Positions 1 through 6,029 of a DNA stretch of 9,824 nucleotides are shown piece by piece. The position numbers and the translations under genes were made by a program. Source of the DNA: an uncultured Eubacteriales bacterium (GTDB lineage: Bacteria > Bacillota > Clostridia > Oscillospirales > CAG-272); NCBI GenBank assembly GCA_934447715.1, contig CAKSER010000048.1:1-9824 (forward strand). Direction: 5' to 3'. Under the pieces are notes generated by a model, which was given only the letters and a program-made list of their open reading frames with translations, did not search any database and was not told the origin of the DNA. The stretch's first letter is position 1. Each line of letters begins with the position of its first letter.

Positions 1-1
1 T

Positions 2-976
2 CACTATAAGGACAATATGTATACAACCGTCATCGACGACACCGATTTTGCCGTTAAGCCGATGAACTGTCCCGGCGGAATGCTTGTTTACAAGATGAAT
101 CCGAGATCCTACAGAGATCTTCCGATGCGTCTCGGCGAGCTCGGACTTGTTCACAGACACGAAAAGTCCGGGGAGCTTCACGGACTTATGAGAGTAAGAT
201 GCTTTACTCAGGACGATGCGCATATATTTATGACGCAGGATCAGATCACATCCGAAATCAAGGGTGTTGTCAGACTTATAAACGAGGTTTACACAAAGTT
301 CGGATTTAAGTATCATGTCGAGCTTTCCACAATGCCGGAGGATCACCTCGGTTCTATTGAGGACTGGGAGCTTGCGACAAACGGTCTTAAGAGCGCTCTT
401 GAAGAGATGAACATGAATTATGTTATAAACGAGGGCGACGGCGCGTTCTACGGTCCGAAGATCGACTTCCATCTTGAGGATTCGATCGGAAGAACATGGC
501 AGTGCGGCACAATTCAGCTCGACTTCCAGCTTCCGCTCCGCTTTGAGGCAGAATATGTAGGTCAGGACGGCAAGAAGCACAGACCGATCATGATTCACCG
601 TGTCGTATTCGGCTCTATCGAAAGATTTATCGGAATCCTGATCGAGCACTATGCAGGAAAGTTCCCGACATGGCTTGCTCCGGTTCAGGTAAAAATTCTT
701 CCGATTACAGACAGAAACAACGAATATTCTGATAAAGTAGAGGCCGCTCTTAAGGCTGCAGGTGTCCGCTGTGAGTCTGACAAGAGACAGGAAAAGACCG
801 GCTTTAAGATCAGAGAGGCTCAGCTGCTCAAGCATCCGTATATGCTTGTTGTCGGCGACAAGGAGCAGGAGGAGGGAACAGTATCCGTCCGCCGCAGAGA
901 CAGCGTTGCAACAGAAACAATGAAGATCGAGGACTTTGTTTCGATGATTGCAAAAGAAATCGCAGAAAGAGCATAA
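2..976 (+). CDS. thrS: Threonyl-tRNA synthetase, C-terminal part (5' end outside window)
   Basis: Charges tRNA-Thr with threonine in the cytoplasm. The frame is open from base 2, so the window holds the last 324 residues; the N-terminal TGS and editing domains lie upstream. Visible class II features: the start of the catalytic core with KPMNCPGGM (the Cys corresponds to the first zinc ligand of the E. coli enzyme), motif 2 region VRCFTQDDAHIF (its His being the second ligand), and motif 3 region IHRVVFGSIERF (third ligand His just before). The anticodon-binding domain runs from about FPTWLAPVQ to the end. The ATG at base 17 is internal, not the start. NCPGG in place of the NCPGH of many homologues is, from memory, common in Clostridia. 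No sign of decay; a very secure call. Confidence 0.97.
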   Translation, partial: HYKDNMYTTVIDDTDFAVKPMNCPGGMLVYKMNPRSYRDLPMRLGELGLVHRHEKSGELHGLMRVRCFTQDDAHIFMTQDQITSEIKGVVRLINEVYTKFGFKYHVELSTMPEDHLGSIEDWELATNGLKSALEEMNMNYVINEGDGAFYGPKIDFHLEDSIGRTWQCGTIQLDFQLPLRFEAEYVGQDGKKHRPIMIHRVVFGSIERFIGILIEHYAGKFPTWLAPVQVKILPITDRNNEYSDKVEAALKAAGVRCESDKRQEKTGFKIREAQLLKHPYMLVVGDKEQEEGTVSVRRRDSVATETMKIEDFVSMIAKEIAERA

Positions 977-1000
977 AAACAGCCTGAGGCAAATATTTTT

Positions 1001-1027
1001 AAGGGGGAGGAGGCTTTTCTCCCCCTT
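1001..1027 (+). terminator. Hairpin after thrS, possible terminator
   Basis: AAGGGGGAG (1001-1009) and CTCCCCCTT (1019-1027) form a perfect 9-bp stem with a 9-nt loop, 24 bp after the thrS stop. An outer pair AGGCAAA (987-993)/TTTGCCT (1030-1036) can extend it across internal loops. There is no clean T-run after the stem (GCTTTGCCTTAT follows), so termination may be weak and some read-through into uppP is plausible. No convincing promoter for uppP was seen between this hairpin and 1078. Confidence 0.45.
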
Positions 1028-1077
1028 GCTTTGCCTTATAGGGTATTTTAAATGACGGGGAATAACGGTAAATAAAA

Positions 1078-1902
1078 ATGTTGAATTTTATTGAGCTTTT
1101 AAAGGTGGTTCTTCTCGGTGTGATCGAGGGAATTACCGAGTGGCTGCCGATCAGCAGCACCGGCCACATGCTTCTTTTTGATGAGTTTGTTCCGCTGAAC
1201 ATGACAGAAGCCTTTAAGGAAATGTTCTTTGTCGTAATCCAGCTCGGAGCAATTATTGCTGTTATAGCCTGCTTCTTTTCAAAGATGAATCCGATAAAGG
1301 TTCAGGACAAAAAGCTGTCGGTCAACAGCTATTCGGTTTCGATCTGGAAAAGGGTAATTGTGGCATGCCTGCCGTCGGCTGTGGGAATCTTCCTTGACGA
1401 CTTTTTCGAGGAGCATTTCGGCGGAGCCGTTTCGATTGCGGCAATGCTTATTATCTATGGAATTCTGTTTATAATTATCGAGCAGAGAAACAAGGGCAGA
1501 ACACCGAAGATTCAGGATGTCGGCGATATTACATACCGGTATGCGTTTATAATCGGATGCTTCCAGGTGCTTGCGATGATTCCCGGAACATCAAGATCCG
1601 GAGCAACCATTGTCGGAGCGCTTCTTCTCGGAATTTCGAGAACCGCCGCTGCCGAGTTTACCTTCTTCCTTGCAGTTCCCACGATGGTGGCCGCAAGCGG
1701 ATTGAAGCTGATTAAATTTGGTTTTGCCTTTACATCGGAGGAGGTCATTGTGCTTCTTTTGGGAATGGCGGTTGCGTTTGTTGTTTCGCTTATCACAATC
1801 AGATTCCTGATGAATTATGTAAAAAAGCACACCTTTACATCATTCGGAATATACAGAATTGTTCTCGGAGCCGCTGTGCTTATTTGCCATTTCTTTATCT
1901 GA
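1078..1902 (+). CDS. uppP: Undecaprenyl-diphosphate phosphatase (UppP/BacA)
   Basis: Integral membrane enzyme of 274 residues that removes a phosphate from undecaprenyl diphosphate, recycling the lipid carrier of cell-wall synthesis; overexpression in other bacteria gives bacitracin resistance. The signature EGITEWLPISSTGH lies at residues 17-30, matching the known catalytic Glu17, Glu21, Ser27 and His30 of the E. coli enzyme, and PGTSRSGAT at 169-177 holds the conserved Arg (R173). Several hydrophobic segments fill the rest and the length is typical. The ATG fits the family N-terminus, but the ribosome-binding site is poor (only a GGGG about 18 bp upstream). A 7-codon frame (1052-1075) ends two bases before this start and might couple translation. 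Confidence 0.96.
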   Translation: MLNFIELLKVVLLGVIEGITEWLPISSTGHMLLFDEFVPLNMTEAFKEMFFVVIQLGAIIAVIACFFSKMNPIKVQDKKLSVNSYSVSIWKRVIVACLPSAVGIFLDDFFEEHFGGAVSIAAMLIIYGILFIIIEQRNKGRTPKIQDVGDITYRYAFIIGCFQVLAMIPGTSRSGATIVGALLLGISRTAAAEFTFFLAVPTMVAASGLKLIKFGFAFTSEEVIVLLLGMAVAFVVSLITIRFLMNYVKKHTFTSFGIYRIVLGAAVLICHFFI

Positions 1903-1921
1903 TTTTAGGATGATTTTAGGA
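1900..1921. repeat. Tandem repeat, 11 bp x 2
   Basis: TGATTTTAGGA occurs twice head to tail (1900-1910, 1911-1921). The first copy begins with the uppP stop codon TGA. A slippage duplication or a paired protein site; function unknown. Confidence 0.7.
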
Positions 1922-1969
1922 CATTTCTGTTTTAAATTCCGTAAAATATGCGTAAAAACGGTTAATCAA

Positions 1970-1991
1970 GTGCGGAATCGGTGCAGAATCG
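1970..1991. repeat. Tandem repeat, 11 bp x 2, imperfect
   Basis: GTGCGGAATCG (1970-1980) is followed directly by GTGCAGAATCG (1981-1991), one mismatch, then a decayed start of a third copy (ATGC). Same 11-bp period as the pair at 1900-1921 but unrelated in sequence. The rest of 1903-2040 is AT-rich with no gene seen. Confidence 0.6.
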
Positions 1992-2047
1992 ATGCATAAA
2001 AGGTGAAAAATTGACGGAACTTTTAGGGGACGATTTTATTTTTTAGT

Positions 2048-2056
2048 TGATATAAA
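2048..2056 (+). promoter_or_regulatory. Extended -10 promoter before the small ORF
   Basis: TG-A-TATAAA is an extended -10 element (TGnTATAAT type) with no good -35 at the right distance; a TTGACG at 2011-2016 is too far upstream. Transcription would begin near 2063, about 20 bp before the Shine-Dalgarno sequence at 2083. Inferred from sequence only. Confidence 0.4.
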
Positions 2057-2097
2057 ATAATATCGGATGCGAAATATACCGAAAGGAGAGACCGTTA

Positions 2098-2352
2098 ATA
2101 GAAACAGAAAATTTATCCGGAACAGATCCTGCAGAAAGCCTAAAAAAGCGTAGAAAATGGCACAAGAGAAAGGTGACCGAGGCTGATATTGTAAAGGAAT
2201 TTGTCGGAATCGCTTTTTCCGACGAATCAAAGCCCTCGGATAAATTAAGAGCCCTCGATTGGCTCGGAGAGCATCTTTCAAATAAGAAAAGAAACGAAGA
2301 AGTGATGCAGAAGCTGACCGATGTGCTGAGCAGAATAGAATCCGGCTTTTAA
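2098..2352 (+). CDS. Small basic protein without a canonical start codon; weak phage terminase small-subunit resemblance
   Basis: An 84-codon frame ending TAA at 2350-2352. A strong ribosome-binding site AAGGAG (2083-2088) sits 9 bp before codon ATA (2098); the codon before is TTA, and back to the in-frame stop at 2053 there is no ATG, GTG or TTG. The first canonical in-frame start is GTG at 2173, which lacks a ribosome-binding site. Initiation at ATA, a mutated start, or a base error are all possible. The peptide looks coding: a basic stretch KKRRKWHKRK (about residues 17-26), then helical, with DKLRALDWLGEHLSN near the middle, which recalls the DKLKALELLGKHLG-like end of some phage terminase small subunits. 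That likeness is from memory and weak; a stand-alone phage remnant is one reading. Function not assigned. Confidence 0.45.
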   Translation: METENLSGTDPAESLKKRRKWHKRKVTEADIVKEFVGIAFSDESKPSDKLRALDWLGEHLSNKKRNEEVMQKLTDVLSRIESGF

Positions 2353-2370
2353 AAATAAGGCGATATGATG

Positions 2371-2399
2371 TTGACAATGCTACCGAAATTTGTTATACT
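2371..2399 (+). promoter_or_regulatory. Sigma-A promoter of the radical SAM-ferredoxin operon
   Basis: TTGACA (2371-2376), a 17-bp spacer, then TATACT (2394-2399): a perfect -35 with a one-mismatch -10. Predicted start near 2406, leaving a leader of about 55 nt. Confidence 0.85.
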
Positions 2400-2420
2400 T
2401 CTGTATGTGAATAACAAATT
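2387..2420. promoter_or_regulatory. Operator-like dyad over the -10 box and start site
   Basis: AATTTGTTAT (2387-2396) and ATAACAAATT (2411-2420) are exact complements 14 bp apart. The left arm covers part of the -10 box and the right arm lies just past the predicted transcription start, the usual place for a repressor operator. Because transcription starts inside the dyad, the pair cannot form an RNA hairpin from this promoter, which favours a DNA-binding role. No regulator is encoded next to it. Confidence 0.6.
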
Positions 2421-2461
2421 GAAAAAGGGGTTTTGACGATCATATCGCCATTTTTGATAAA

Positions 2462-4003
2462 ATGAAAAATCTAAACGGAAGAAAGGCAAGAATGCTTCTT
2501 GTATATCCCGATTATACGGATCGGGATTGCAGCCAGAAGGTCAGCGGCGGCAACTACATGGAAGGGCTCGCTTCGATCTCTGCGGTATTAAAGCAGGGCG
2601 GCCACGATGTTAAGCTCCTTCATTTGCTTAATCTTCATACCGAGGAAAACTATAAAAAAAGGCTTTTGGATCTCGGAGAGTTCGATATAATCGGCTTTTC
2701 GGTAAGAACAACGGCATTTCCGGACGCACAGATGTACATCAAGTGGACAAAAGAGGTTTGCCCGGATGCCTTTATAATCTGCGGAGGCTATCATCCTACA
2801 CTGGTTCCGTACGAGGTGCTTGCAGCCGAAGGCGTTGACTGTGTCTGCGTCGGAGACGGAGAGTATGCAGAGCTTGAGCTTTGCGACAAGATGTCAAACG
2901 GTGAGGATTATACAAACGTCGAAAGCCTTTACTTCAAGATGCCGGACGGCTCCTTCAAGCATAATCCGATAAGGCCGCTTTTCGAGGATCTGGACAGGCT
3001 TCCGATCCCGGATTTCGATCTTTTTGATTATGATAATCTGGAGTCCTCAAAGGTTTCAACGGCAATCGTCGTTGTCAGCCGCGGATGCTTTTATAACTGC
3101 ACATACTGCGGAAACGGAAACTTCAGAAAGGTTTATCCGAACAAGAAAATATATGCAAGATTCCGCTCGCCGGAAAACGCGATTTTGTATCTTAAAACGC
3201 TGCTTTCAAAGCATCCGTATATAAAGTATATCAATTTCCGCGATGCGATCTTTAACATGTTCCCGGACTGGTTCGATAAATTTATCGACATGTATAAGGA
3301 GCAGATCGGTCTTCCGTGCACCGGAAATATTCGTTTTGATATTCTGACCGAGGAAACCGTAAAGAAGATGAAGGCAGCAGGGTTTTATACTATCGATATG
3401 GGTCTCGAAAGCGGAGACCAGGAGATGAGATTTAAGTATCTGCGCCGCTATCAGACCGACGAAATGATAATTAACTGCTCGAACTGGTTTCATAAGTACG
3501 GTATTGCGCAGCTGACATATAATATAATCGGTCTGCCGCACGAGGATATCCATCGTGCGCTGAAAACGATCAAGCTGAACGCAAGAATCAAGAGCGACAG
3601 AACTATTCCGAATATCTTTTACCCATATGAGGGAACAGCGCTTTACGAAATTTCAAAGGAAGCCGGATTTATTCCGGATGGCGACTTTACAAAGCGCCGC
3701 GTACCGCTTATCCAGCCGCAGTTCCCGGAGGAGCAGGTTCTCTTTATCGAGGGCTACTTCATGCATTTTGTAAAAAGATACAAGATTGCATTTGCAATGC
3801 CGAAATGGCTCGGAAAGCCGTATGAAAAATGGCTTGACCACAGGGTAACCGGAAAGCATGTTCCTTACAAGTTTTATGTAAGGCTTCATGACGGCTATTC
3901 GACTGTCAGAAATTCGCTTAAGGATTTCCTTGTAAACCACCTGCCGAAGCTCTATCTTAAGCTCCGGGTTTTAAAGCACAGAAAAAAAGCAAAGCAGAAC
4001 TGA
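2462..4003 (+). CDS. Radical SAM protein with B12-binding-type N-terminal domain
   Basis: A 513-residue enzyme of the class B type: a Rossmann-like cobalamin-binding domain (about residues 10-165, with FIICGGYHPTLVPYEVL in its second half) followed by a radical SAM barrel. The iron-sulfur motif CFYNCTYC places C209, C213 and C216 as ligands of the [4Fe-4S] cluster that cleaves S-adenosylmethionine. The C-terminal stretch is basic. The classical DxHxxG B12 motif is not seen, as in many members of this group. Reaction unknown: relatives act as methyltransferases, cyclases or in anaerobic cofactor and lipid chemistry. The ATG at 2462 has no good ribosome-binding site; ATG 2492 (M11, MLLVYPDY) has GAAAGG 5 bp before it and matches how homologues usually begin, so it may be the true start. 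Likely cotranscribed with the ferredoxin downstream. Confidence 0.9.
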   Translation: MKNLNGRKARMLLVYPDYTDRDCSQKVSGGNYMEGLASISAVLKQGGHDVKLLHLLNLHTEENYKKRLLDLGEFDIIGFSVRTTAFPDAQMYIKWTKEVCPDAFIICGGYHPTLVPYEVLAAEGVDCVCVGDGEYAELELCDKMSNGEDYTNVESLYFKMPDGSFKHNPIRPLFEDLDRLPIPDFDLFDYDNLESSKVSTAIVVVSRGCFYNCTYCGNGNFRKVYPNKKIYARFRSPENAILYLKTLLSKHPYIKYINFRDAIFNMFPDWFDKFIDMYKEQIGLPCTGNIRFDILTEETVKKMKAAGFYTIDMGLESGDQEMRFKYLRRYQTDEMIINCSNWFHKYGIAQLTYNIIGLPHEDIHRALKTIKLNARIKSDRTIPNIFYPYEGTALYEISKEAGFIPDGDFTKRRVPLIQPQFPEEQVLFIEGYFMHFVKRYKIAFAMPKWLGKPYEKWLDHRVTGKHVPYKFYVRLHDGYSTVRNSLKDFLVNHLPKLYLKLRVLKHRKKAKQN

Positions 4004-4043
4004 TTTGCGGCTTTAAATAACTTTTTAAGGAGTGAAATAAAAA

Positions 4044-4223
4044 ATGGCTTACGCTATTGACAAAAAGATCTGCATCGTTTGCGGAACCTGCGAGCTTGAA
4101 TGTCCGAAGAAAGCGATCTATCTCGGTGATGATATCAAATTCTGTGTTGACGAGACAAAGTGCGTTTCCTGCGGAGCATGTGCCAGAATCTGTCCGGTAG
4201 ATGCAATAACAAAGCAGAGCTGA
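4044..4223 (+). CDS. 2[4Fe-4S] ferredoxin
   Basis: A 59-residue soluble low-potential electron carrier. Two CxxCxxCxxxCP motifs are seen: C10, C13, C16, C20-P and C40, C43, C46, C50-P; the usual clostridial pattern has three Cys of one motif and the last of the other binding each cluster. Start ATG 4044 has AAGGAG at 4027-4032 (11-bp spacing, slightly long). It follows the radical SAM gene by 40 bp with no terminator or promoter between, so it is probably in the same transcript and may feed electrons to that enzyme's cluster (inference; it may equally be a general ferredoxin). An extra Cys (C34) lies outside the motifs. Confidence 0.93.
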   Translation: MAYAIDKKICIVCGTCELECPKKAIYLGDDIKFCVDETKCVSCGACARICPVDAITKQS

Positions 4224-4226
4224 AGA

Positions 4227-4241
4227 TGCGAATCATTATCA
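4227..4241. promoter_or_regulatory. Fur-like box
   Basis: TGCGAATCATTATCA matches the 7-1-7 Fur consensus TGATAATNATTATCA at 12 of 14 fixed positions; only the third and fourth bases differ. It begins 4 bp after the ferredoxin stop and ends 7 bp before the -35 of the next promoter. PerR and Zur boxes are similar in shape, but the match is poorer for PerR. Functional role inferred. Confidence 0.4.
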
Positions 4242-4248
4242 AAAACTA

Positions 4249-4277
4249 TTGACATTATTATGATAACTGTATAAAAT
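4249..4277 (+). promoter_or_regulatory. Promoter of the DUF1292 gene
   Basis: TTGACA (4249-4254), 17 bp, TAAAAT (4272-4277), within TATAAAAT. Predicted start near 4284, giving a leader of about 53 nt before ATG 4337. Confidence 0.75.
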
Positions 4278-4336
4278 GTACTGGAATCAAAAATAATAAA
4301 TCACAAAAGAATCAAACACACGGAGGCAAAGACATT

Positions 4337-4639
4337 ATGGCTGATGAAATGTTCAGCGAAGAGATTTACACACTTACAGATGACGAGGGCAACGAAAACC
4401 AGTTTGAGCTTCTCGGCAGCCAGGAAATAGACGGAAACACATATCTTGCACTTGTTCCGCTTGAGGGGGACGAGGATGAATACGTCATTTTAAAGGTTGA
4501 GGAGGACGAAAACGGCGAAGAAATGCTTGTGACAATAGACGATGACGATGAGTTCAATCGCGTTGCGGATTTCTTTGACGACGAGCTGTTTGAGGACATC
4601 GACTACGATTACGAGACAGATCCCGAGGACGAGGAATAA
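4337..4639 (+). CDS. DUF1292 family acidic protein (YrzB-like)
   Basis: A 100-residue, extremely acidic cytoplasmic protein (Asp plus Glu are roughly 40%). The core YTLTDDEGNENQFELL, then TYLALVPL, EYVILKVEEDENGEEMLVTI and a helical FNRVADFF fits DUF1292, a beta-rich domain of unknown function widespread in Bacillota (Bacillus YrzB). The C-terminus adds an acidic tail DYDYETDPEDEE. In many genomes relatives lie near yrzL/yrrK (ruvX); here they do not, and the gene is monocistronic with its own promoter and a good ribosome-binding site GGAGG (4322-4326). A Fur-like box lies upstream. Role unknown. Confidence 0.88.
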   Translation: MADEMFSEEIYTLTDDEGNENQFELLGSQEIDGNTYLALVPLEGDEDEYVILKVEEDENGEEMLVTIDDDDEFNRVADFFDDELFEDIDYDYETDPEDEE

Positions 4640-4649
4640 TTTATCCTTT

Positions 4650-4669
4650 GGCTGAAAATGGCTGAAAAA
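4650..4669. repeat. Tandem repeat, 10 bp x 2
   Basis: GGCTGAAAAT (4650-4659) then GGCTGAAAAA (4660-4669), just after the DUF1292 gene. No terminator is visible here; a small dyad ACCGG (4669-4673)/CCGGT (4686-4690) has its T-run in the loop rather than after it. Confidence 0.5.
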
Positions 4670-4705
4670 CCGGGAATAGTTTTTGCCGGTGTCGGATATA
4701 TTATT

Positions 4706-4969
4706 AGAGGAGGGCGCGATTTTGTCCTCTGTACAATTTAATATTGCAAATTATCCTGCTTGGTTTGTGATAGGTCATACAATTAAACCTACAAATTATA
4801 AATGGAGCTCGGCTTCCGTTTTCGAATGCAGACCTCCTTTGCTTTGCCTGCTTATGTCACGCTCAGTGAAGATGTTGGTAGCATGGAAGAATCGGAGAGA
4901 GCACCTACCTGCTACGCGCGGGTTTATAATTCGTGATCTACACGGCCCGGTGGGGTTTTTTGTTTTTTT
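4706..4969 (+). ncRNA. ssrS: Structured non-coding RNA, probably 6S RNA (SsrS)
   Basis: A 518-bp gap with no credible protein gene holds a stretch rich in long-range pairing and ending in a T-tract. Pairings seen: a closing stem from CC/GG, TGTA (4731 region)/TACA and CAATT/AATTCG (near 4928-4945), with an asymmetric loop; a hairpin TTTG-TGA-TAGGT (4764-4775) with ACCTA-CAAA (4787-4795); and a long arm GG-A-GCTC-GG-CTTCC (4804-4817) with GGAAG (4885-4889)...GAGC-A-CC (4898-4905). A single long, interrupted hairpin with a closing stem is the plan of 6S RNA, which binds RNA polymerase holoenzyme. The mature RNA probably lies within about 4720-4955; ends are approximate. The 6S call rests on architecture and remembered likeness to Bacillota 6S, not on an alignment. 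AGAGGA (4706-4711)/TCCTCT (4725-4730) can form a competing 5' hairpin. No strong promoter was found; TATATT at 4697-4702 is a weak -10. Confidence 0.5.
4904..4969 (+). terminator. T-tract terminator of the non-coding RNA
   Basis: Six Ts (4956-4961), a G and seven Ts (4963-4969) follow CCCGGTGGGG. The stem is not certain: CCTACC (4904-4909) can pair with GGTGGG (4949-4954) with one G-U, enclosing 39 nt, while the alternative is the closing stem of the RNA itself. The two compete for the same bases. Confidence 0.5.
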
Positions 4970-5032
4970 GCCTGCATTTTCAGATTTTTAGCTATTTTGA
5001 TATGAAAATCGGGTTCTATGCCTCATTTTTAG

Positions 5033-5054
5033 GAGAATATGTCAGAGAATATGT
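5033..5054. repeat. Direct repeat upstream of the transketolase promoter
   Basis: GAGAATATGT occurs at 5033-5042 and 5045-5054, a 12-bp period, ending 9 bp before the -35 box. Placement and near-helical spacing suit an activator site; no regulator is known. Confidence 0.5.
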
Positions 5055-5063
5055 AAATAATGT

Positions 5064-5092
5064 TTGACAAAACAGCCCTTGTGGGTTATAAT
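5064..5092 (+). promoter_or_regulatory. Perfect consensus sigma-A promoter of the transketolase operon
   Basis: TTGACA (5064-5069), exactly 17 bp, TATAAT (5087-5092). Both hexamers and the spacer are consensus, so strong constitutive expression is expected. Start near 5099; leader about 59 nt. Confidence 0.9.
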
Positions 5093-5157
5093 TATCTGGA
5101 TAAAAGAATTTAAAACAGCTTTTGATAAATATTATATAAAAGGCAGGAGTTTTATTA

Positions 5158-5994
5158 ATGAATAAGGAAAAGATCACGGAACTCAAACGCATAGCAACCA
5201 ATATCAGACTTGATATATTGGAGGAGGTATACAGCGCAAGCTCCGGCCATCCGGGCGGATCGCTCTCGATTGCCGATATTCTTGCTTACCTCTATTTTGA
5301 AGAGCTTAATATCGACCCGAAGAATCCGAAATGGGAAAAGAGAGACCGCTTTGTTCTTTCGAAGGGACATACTGCACCGGCTCTTTATGCCGCTCTTGCG
5401 GAGAAGGGATATTTCCCGAAGGAGGATCTTAAAACCTTCAGACAGGCAGACAGCTATCTTCAGGGCCATCCGGATATGAAGGGCGTTCCCGGCTGCGATA
5501 TGACATCCGGCTCGCTCGGACTCGGAATTTCCGCTGCATGCGGAATGGCGCTTTCCGCTAAAACCTTCGGCGAGGATTACAGGGTATACTCGGTTCTCGG
5601 AGACGGAGAATGCGAGGAGGGTCAGGTATGGGAGGCTGCTATGTTTGCAGCACACTATAAGCTCGACAATCTCTGTATTTTCGTTGATTTCAACGGGCTC
5701 CAGATCGACGGACCGATCGTTGAGGTTATCGATCCCACACCGATCGACAAGAAATTCGAGGCATTTAACTGGAATGTTATTGTAATCGACGCACACGATT
5801 TCGAACAGATTGAAAAAGCATGCAAGGCGGCAAAGGAATGCAAGGGCAAGCCGACAGCCGTAATCTGCAGGTCTACAAAGGGCAAGGGCGTTTCCTTTAT
5901 GGAAAACAAGGTCAACTGGCACGGCGCAGCTCCGAACAAGGAGCAGTACGAGCAGGCTGTATCCGAGCTTAACGCATATCTTGAAACTCTTTGA
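5158..5994 (+). CDS. Transketolase, N-terminal (thiamine diphosphate-binding) subunit
   Basis: A 278-residue protein matching the first third of classical transketolase; with the next gene it makes the complete enzyme, moving two-carbon ketol units between sugar phosphates in the non-oxidative pentose phosphate pathway. Seen: SSGHPGGSLS near residue 24, SKGHTAPALYAAL near 64, the thiamine diphosphate motif GDGECEEGQ (148-156) ending at N179 in DFNGLQIDG, and STKGKGVSFMENKVNWHG near the C-terminus. Length is normal for the split form. ATG 5158 has AGGAG (5145-5149) 8 bp upstream. Split subunits of this type are common in Clostridia and archaea; a DXS or other paired ketolase is less likely given the sequence. 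The stop overlaps or abuts the leader of the C-terminal subunit gene. Confidence 0.95.
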   Translation: MNKEKITELKRIATNIRLDILEEVYSASSGHPGGSLSIADILAYLYFEELNIDPKNPKWEKRDRFVLSKGHTAPALYAALAEKGYFPKEDLKTFRQADSYLQGHPDMKGVPGCDMTSGSLGLGISAACGMALSAKTFGEDYRVYSVLGDGECEEGQVWEAAMFAAHYKLDNLCIFVDFNGLQIDGPIVEVIDPTPIDKKFEAFNWNVIVIDAHDFEQIEKACKAAKECKGKPTAVICRSTKGKGVSFMENKVNWHGAAPNKEQYEQAVSELNAYLETL

Positions 5995-6029
5995 AAAACA
6001 AAATCGAAATCAGAAAGGAAATTATTAAA

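Larger units (their letters stand above)
2359..2449. repeat. Outer 11-bp inverted repeat enclosing the radical SAM promoter
   Basis: GGCGATATGAT (2359-2369) and its exact complement ATCATATCGCC (2439-2449) are separated by 69 bp that contain a full promoter and an inner dyad. AAAAAT (2351-2356) and ATTTTT (2450-2455) extend the pairing past a 2-nt bulge. In RNA read from the upstream small ORF the arms could form a stem followed by ATTTTTG, resembling a terminator; in RNA started at the internal promoter the 5' arm is absent. Confidence 0.7.

Noticed and set aside
1052..1075. Seven-codon frame just before uppP
   Set aside because: Too short and without a ribosome-binding site to support; only noted as a possible translation-coupling oddity.
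4683..4991. Plus-strand open frame of 102 codons between DUF1292 and transketolase
   Set aside because: It has a TTG start, poor ribosome-binding site, odd composition, and runs through the T-tract of the structured RNA candidate; the region is better explained as non-coding RNA.
5031..5056. Five-codon frame after AGGAG in front of the transketolase promoter
   Set aside because: Lies upstream of the promoter that drives the operon, so it would not be in that transcript; most likely chance.
5155..5922. Minus-strand open frame (255 codons) opposite the transketolase N-terminal subunit
   Set aside because: Lies fully over a conserved gene on the + strand and shows no family features of its own.
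5991..6029. TTG start for the transketolase C-terminal subunit, overlapping the previous stop
   Set aside because: The 13 extra residues (KNKIEIRKEIIK) do not fit the family N-terminus, and ATG 6030 has a good ribosome-binding site.
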